Origin: Aalborgiella sp031390045
GTDB taxonomy: Bacteria; Pseudomonadota; Gammaproteobacteria; Burkholderiales; Burkholderiaceae_C
DNA length: 8,458 nt
Direction of reading: 5' to 3'
NCBI GenBank assembly: GCA_031390045.1
Contig: JANMTB010000149.1
Location: 1 to 8,458, forward strand
In this document: positions 6,046 through 8,458 of the stretch, piece after piece
Position numbering within the stretch: position 1 is the stretch's first letter
Layout of the letters: every line of letters starts with the position of its first letter
Notes under the pieces: generated by a model
Databases searched by the model: none
What the model saw: the letters and a program-made list of their open reading frames with translations, nothing else
Told to the model about the DNA's origin: nothing
Translations under genes and position numbers: made by a program

Positions 6046-7293
6046 TCAGCGCAAGCGCTTGAACACCAAGGTACCGTTGGTGCCACCAAAACCAAAGTTG
6101 TTCTTCACCGCAACTTCGATGTCAAGATCTCGTGCAGTGTTGGCGCAGTAGTCCAAATCACACTCAGGGTCTTGGTTGAAAATATTGATAGTTGGTGGGC
6201 TTTTTTGATGGTGTATCGCCAGCACAGTAAAGACGCTTTCAATGCCACCCGCGCCGCCGAGCAAATGCCCCGTCATGGATTTGGTGGAATTGACCACGGT
6301 TTTCTTGGCATGGTCACCAAAAGCCAGTTTGATCGCATTGGTTTCGTTCAAATCACCGAGCGGTGTCGATGTACCGTGCGCATTGACGTAGCCAACGCTG
6401 TCAGCATTGACGCCAGCGTTTTTAAGTGCCATCTGCATAGAGCGGCGTGGGCCATCCACATTGGGAGCGGTCATATGAAACGCATCACCCGTCATGCCAA
6501 AACCAGCAACTTCGGCGTAAATTTTGGCACCGCGTGCTTTGGCATGTTCGTATTCTTCCAAGACCAAAACACCAGCCCCCTCGCCGAGCACAAAACCGTC
6601 ACGGTCTTTGTCCCACGGACGCGAAGCGGTGGCGGGGTCGTCATTGCGCGTACTCAAGGCTCTTGCAGCAGCAAAGCCACCTAGGCCGAGCGGCGATGTG
6701 GTCGATTCAGCACCACCCGCGATCATGACGTCGCAATCGCCATACTCAATCATCCGCGCCGACGTGCCAATCGCATGTAAACCCGTGGTGCATGCGGTAA
6801 CGATAGCAATGTTTGGGCCTTTGAAGCCAAATTTGATCGACACATGACCTGAAATCATGTTGATGATTGAAGCTGGCACAAAAAATGGGGTGATGCGGCG
6901 CGGGCCGCGGTTGACGTATTCAATATGTGTTTGCTCAATAGTTGGCAAACCGCCAATACCCGAGCCAATGTTGCAGCCAATGCGCGTGGCTTCTTCTTCA
7001 CTCAACGCGTCACCAGTCAGCAATCCAGAATCTGCCACAGCTTGGCAAGCAGCCGCCATGCCCATGTGGATGAAGCGGCCCATGTGGCGTGCTTCTTTTT
7101 CGGGAATGTAATCTTCAATGTTGAAATCTTTGACTTCCCCCGCGAAATGCGTGGAGAAAGCGCTGGCATCAAAACCCGTGATTTTGGCGATGCCAGATTT
7201 ACCAGCCAGCAATGCCGCCCAAGATGCCTCAACGGTGTTGCCCACAGGGCTCACACAACCTAAACCAGTCACAACGACGCGTCTACGAGACAT
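6046..7293 (-). CDS. fabF: 3-oxoacyl-[acyl-carrier-protein] synthase II (FabF)
   Basis: Condensing enzyme (KAS II) that joins malonyl-ACP to acyl-ACP during fatty-acid elongation in the cytoplasm, and in many bacteria controls unsaturated-chain length with temperature. It has 415 residues, normal for FabF. The thiolase fold shows the nucleophile Cys168 (VTACTTG), His306 (NAHGTSTPLGD), Lys338 (STKSMTGH), His343 and the C-terminal GFGGTNG motif (401-407). Two catalytic histidines identify a KAS I/II enzyme rather than FabH. Overall length and motif spacing favour FabF over FabB. The ATG at 7293 has GGAG 10 bases upstream and gives the usual MSRRRVVVTGLG start. It lies 159 bases after acpP and runs into the YgfX-like ORF with little or no gap. 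Confidence 0.97.
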   Translation of the reverse strand: MSRRRVVVTGLGCVSPVGNTVEASWAALLAGKSGIAKITGFDASAFSTHFAGEVKDFNIEDYIPEKEARHMGRFIHMGMAAACQAVADSGLLTGDALSEEEATRIGCNIGSGIGGLPTIEQTHIEYVNRGPRRITPFFVPASIINMISGHVSIKFGFKGPNIAIVTACTTGLHAIGTSARMIEYGDCDVMIAGGAESTTSPLGLGGFAAARALSTRNDDPATASRPWDKDRDGFVLGEGAGVLVLEEYEHAKARGAKIYAEVAGFGMTGDAFHMTAPNVDGPRRSMQMALKNAGVNADSVGYVNAHGTSTPLGDLNETNAIKLAFGDHAKKTVVNSTKSMTGHLLGGAGGIESVFTVLAIHHQKSPPTINIFNQDPECDLDYCANTARDLDIEVAVKNNFGFGGTNGTLVFKRLR

Positions 7294-7338
7294 AAAAAGG
7301 ATGCTCCGGAAAAAGTATCTAGTACAAAATCAAATACA

Positions 7339-7361
7339 AAGTAACTATAAAAATGTTACTT
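7339..7361. repeat. 7-bp palindrome in the fabF leader
   Basis: AAGTAAC (7339-7345) and GTTACTT (7355-7361) form a perfect 7-bp inverted repeat around a 9-base AT-rich centre. It lies 46 bases before the fabF start. It could be an operator-like site or an RNA hairpin. On the minus strand a moderately T-rich segment follows, but not a clean T-run, so I do not call a terminator. Confidence 0.5.
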
Positions 7362-7371
7362 CAAACGACAA

Positions 7372-7420
7372 AATGGACAAACGCACTGCAAACGATGCCG
7401 TCTGCGTTAGTTTGTCCATT
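7372..7420 (-). promoter_or_regulatory. Long hairpin in the acpP-fabF intergenic region
   Basis: On the minus strand AATGGACAAAC (7420-7410) pairs perfectly over 11 bp with GTTTGTCCATT (7382-7372). Inside it, GCAGACG can pair with CGTTTGC (one G-T wobble) around a GCAT tetraloop, giving a two-part stem of about 18 bp. Only TTTT with interruptions follows, so it is at best a partial terminator. A stable 3' stem after acpP would help keep acpP mRNA far more abundant than fabF mRNA, matching the high demand for ACP. That role is inference. Confidence 0.6.
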
Positions 7421-7452
7421 GCTTTAAAACGTATCAAACTACGTCTTAAAAA

Positions 7453-7692
7453 TTACGCTTTCGGATGAGCAACAGCGTAGTCAATCGCGTTTTTCACCGT
7501 GGTGATTTTTTCGGCTTCTTCGTCTGGAATTTCAATGCCAAACTCGTCTTCCAAAGCCATCACCAATTCAACGGTGTCCAGTGAGTCTGCGCCCAGATCG
7601 GCCACAAAGGCTTTTTCTGCGGTGACTTGTGATTCTTCAACGCCGAGTTGTTCAGCAATGATTTTTTTAACGCGTGCTTCGATATCGCTCAT
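7453..7692 (-). CDS. acpP: Acyl carrier protein (AcpP)
   Basis: Small acidic carrier that holds growing acyl chains on a 4'-phosphopantetheine arm during fatty-acid synthesis and also feeds lipid A and phospholipid synthesis. It has 79 residues, the standard length. The attachment serine is Ser37 in GADSLDTVEL, and the acidic recognition helix II (DTVELVMALEDEFG) and helix III (IPDEEAEKITTV) follow. The ATG at 7692 has a strong Shine-Dalgarno (GAGG, 6 bases upstream). The gene sits between fabG and fabF, the usual order. Confidence 0.98.
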   Translation of the reverse strand: MSDIEARVKKIIAEQLGVEESQVTAEKAFVADLGADSLDTVELVMALEDEFGIEIPDEEAEKITTVKNAIDYAVAHPKA

Positions 7693-7697
7693 GTATT

Positions 7698-7708
7698 CCC
7701 TCTGAGGG
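7698..7708 (-). promoter_or_regulatory. acpP ribosome binding site inside a small hairpin
   Basis: The minus strand reads CCCTCAGAGGG immediately before the acpP start. AGAGGG is the Shine-Dalgarno, and its AGGG can pair with the preceding CCCT around a CAG loop. The 4-bp stem is weak, so any effect on translation would be modest. Confidence 0.4.
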
Positions 7709-7722
7709 TTGTGAAAAAGAGT

Positions 7723-7728
7723 ATTTTA
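7723..7728 (-). promoter_or_regulatory. Possible -10 element in the fabG-acpP gap
   Basis: TAAAAT (minus strand, 5 of 6 matches to the -10 consensus) lies 31 bases before the acpP start codon. No convincing -35 is found 16-18 bases upstream. An internal acpP promoter is plausible given the need for abundant ACP, but the sequence support is slight. Confidence 0.2.
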
Positions 7729-7744
7729 GCCTAATTGAGACAGC

Positions 7745-8458
7745 TTATGACATATGCATGCCACCGTTGATATGCAATTCTTGCCCGGTCACGTAGCCAG
7801 CCAATGGCGAAGCCAAAAACGCCACGGCGTAAGCAATATCCGCCGGTTTGCCCAAATGACCCAGCGGAATTTGGCTTAACAGCGCTTTTTGTTGTTCTTC
7901 TGGCAGGCCGCCCGTCATGTCTGTTTCAATAAAACCTGGGGCAATGCAATTCACAGTGATGTTGCGGCTGCCCAGCTCACGCGCCAAGGCGCGCGTCATG
8001 CCAGCCACACCGGCTTTGGCTGCAGCGTAATTGGCCTGCCCTGCGTTGCCAGAAGCACCCACCACCGAAGTGATATTGATGATGCGGCCATAGCGCTGCT
8101 TCATCATGGTGCGCATGACAGCGCGGGACATGCGGAAAACGGCTTTTAAATTGGTGTCCAGCACAGCGTCCCAGTCTTCGTCTTTCATGCGCATGGCCAA
8201 AGTGTCACGGGTGATGCCAGCGTTGTTCACCAGCACCTGCATGCCGCCGTGTTCTTTGGTAATCGCATCAATCAACGCTTCGGCTGCCGCTGCGTCGTTG
8301 ACGTTGAGATTTTTACCGCTGCAGCCCGCAAATGCTGCCAAAGCCGCTGAGATTTTGGCTGCGCCTTCGTCTGTGGTTGCTGTACCAATGACTTTGTAGC
8401 CTTGCTCTGCCAAATGTAGCGCGATAGAAGCGCCAATGCCGCGTGATGCGCCTGTGAC
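7745..8458 (-). CDS. fabG: 3-oxoacyl-[acyl-carrier-protein] reductase (FabG), N-terminus cut by window edge
   Basis: NADPH-dependent reductase of 3-ketoacyl-ACP, the first reductive step of each fatty-acid elongation cycle. The visible 237 residues run from the first glycine-rich motif to the stop, so only about 6-10 residues are missing at the N-terminus. Counting from the first visible codon, the short-chain dehydrogenase motifs are the cofactor loop TGASRGIG (2-9), NNAG (78-81), Asn103, Ser131 and the Tyr144-Lys148 pair in NYAAAKAG. The Ser-Tyr spacing of 13 equals that of classic FabG, and the NGGMHMS ending is typical. An internal ATG at 8413 would start after the cofactor-binding loop and is not the real start. 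The stop lies 52 bases before the acpP start. Confidence 0.96.
   Translation of the reverse strand, partial: VTGASRGIGASIALHLAEQGYKVIGTATTDEGAAKISAALAAFAGCSGKNLNVNDAAAAEALIDAITKEHGGMQVLVNNAGITRDTLAMRMKDEDWDAVLDTNLKAVFRMSRAVMRTMMKQRYGRIINITSVVGASGNAGQANYAAAKAGVAGMTRALARELGSRNITVNCIAPGFIETDMTGGLPEEQQKALLSQIPLGHLGKPADIAYAVAFLASPLAGYVTGQELHINGGMHMS

Noticed and set aside
6016..6684. 222-codon open frame on the plus strand opposite fabF
   Set aside because: It lies almost wholly antisense to a clear fabF with all catalytic motifs, shows no recognisable protein features, and is explained by codon bias of the opposite strand.
1..8458. Mobile element, phage, CRISPR or defence system
   Set aside because: All genes are housekeeping or envelope-stress genes in an order expected for Burkholderiales; no transposase, integrase, direct-repeat array or foreign-looking gene block is present.

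Overview
The window is a stretch of ordinary bacterial chromosome in which every recognisable gene lies on the minus strand. In transcription order (high to low coordinates) it reads: fabG (5' end cut by the window edge), acpP, fabF, a small two-helix membrane protein resembling YgfX/CptA, rpoE (sigma-E), rseA, rseB, mucD (DegP/HtrA-type protease), a 480-base non-coding interval, and lepA (3' part cut by the window edge). This order, with the fatty-acid genes running into the sigma-E cluster and then lepA, together with the protein sequences, points to a betaproteobacterium of the order Burkholderiales, plausibly near the Comamonadaceae. The rather balanced base composition (by eye, not counted) would be low for that group. 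The genus cannot be fixed from the window.

Region 8458-6046 holds fatty-acid elongation: FabG (3-ketoacyl-ACP reductase), AcpP (acyl carrier) and FabF (3-ketoacyl-ACP synthase II). The acpP-fabF gap holds a strong long hairpin and a second short palindrome. Region 6049-3174 is a tightly packed envelope-stress unit. The YgfX-like ORF overlaps rpoE by an ATGA junction, and rseA is followed by rseB after 2 bases. RpoE is held by the membrane anti-sigma factor RseA, RseB protects RseA in the periplasm, and MucD is a periplasmic protease/chaperone of the same system. Region 1-1044 encodes the N-terminal 348 residues of the translation factor LepA/EF4.

The most unusual part is the non-coding interval 1045-1612. 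It carries a clear rho-independent terminator only 56 bases before lepA, a good-looking sigma-70 promoter just upstream of that terminator (together predicting a 60-70 nt RNA or a lepA attenuator), a cluster of DnaA-box-like sequences at 1246-1373 that includes one perfect TTATNCACA, and a strongly AT-rich tract. I see no mobile element, CRISPR array, tRNA or rRNA, and no evidence for an entirely new system. The best leads are the lepA leader, the DnaA-box cluster and the small YgfX-like gene with an apparently non-standard start.
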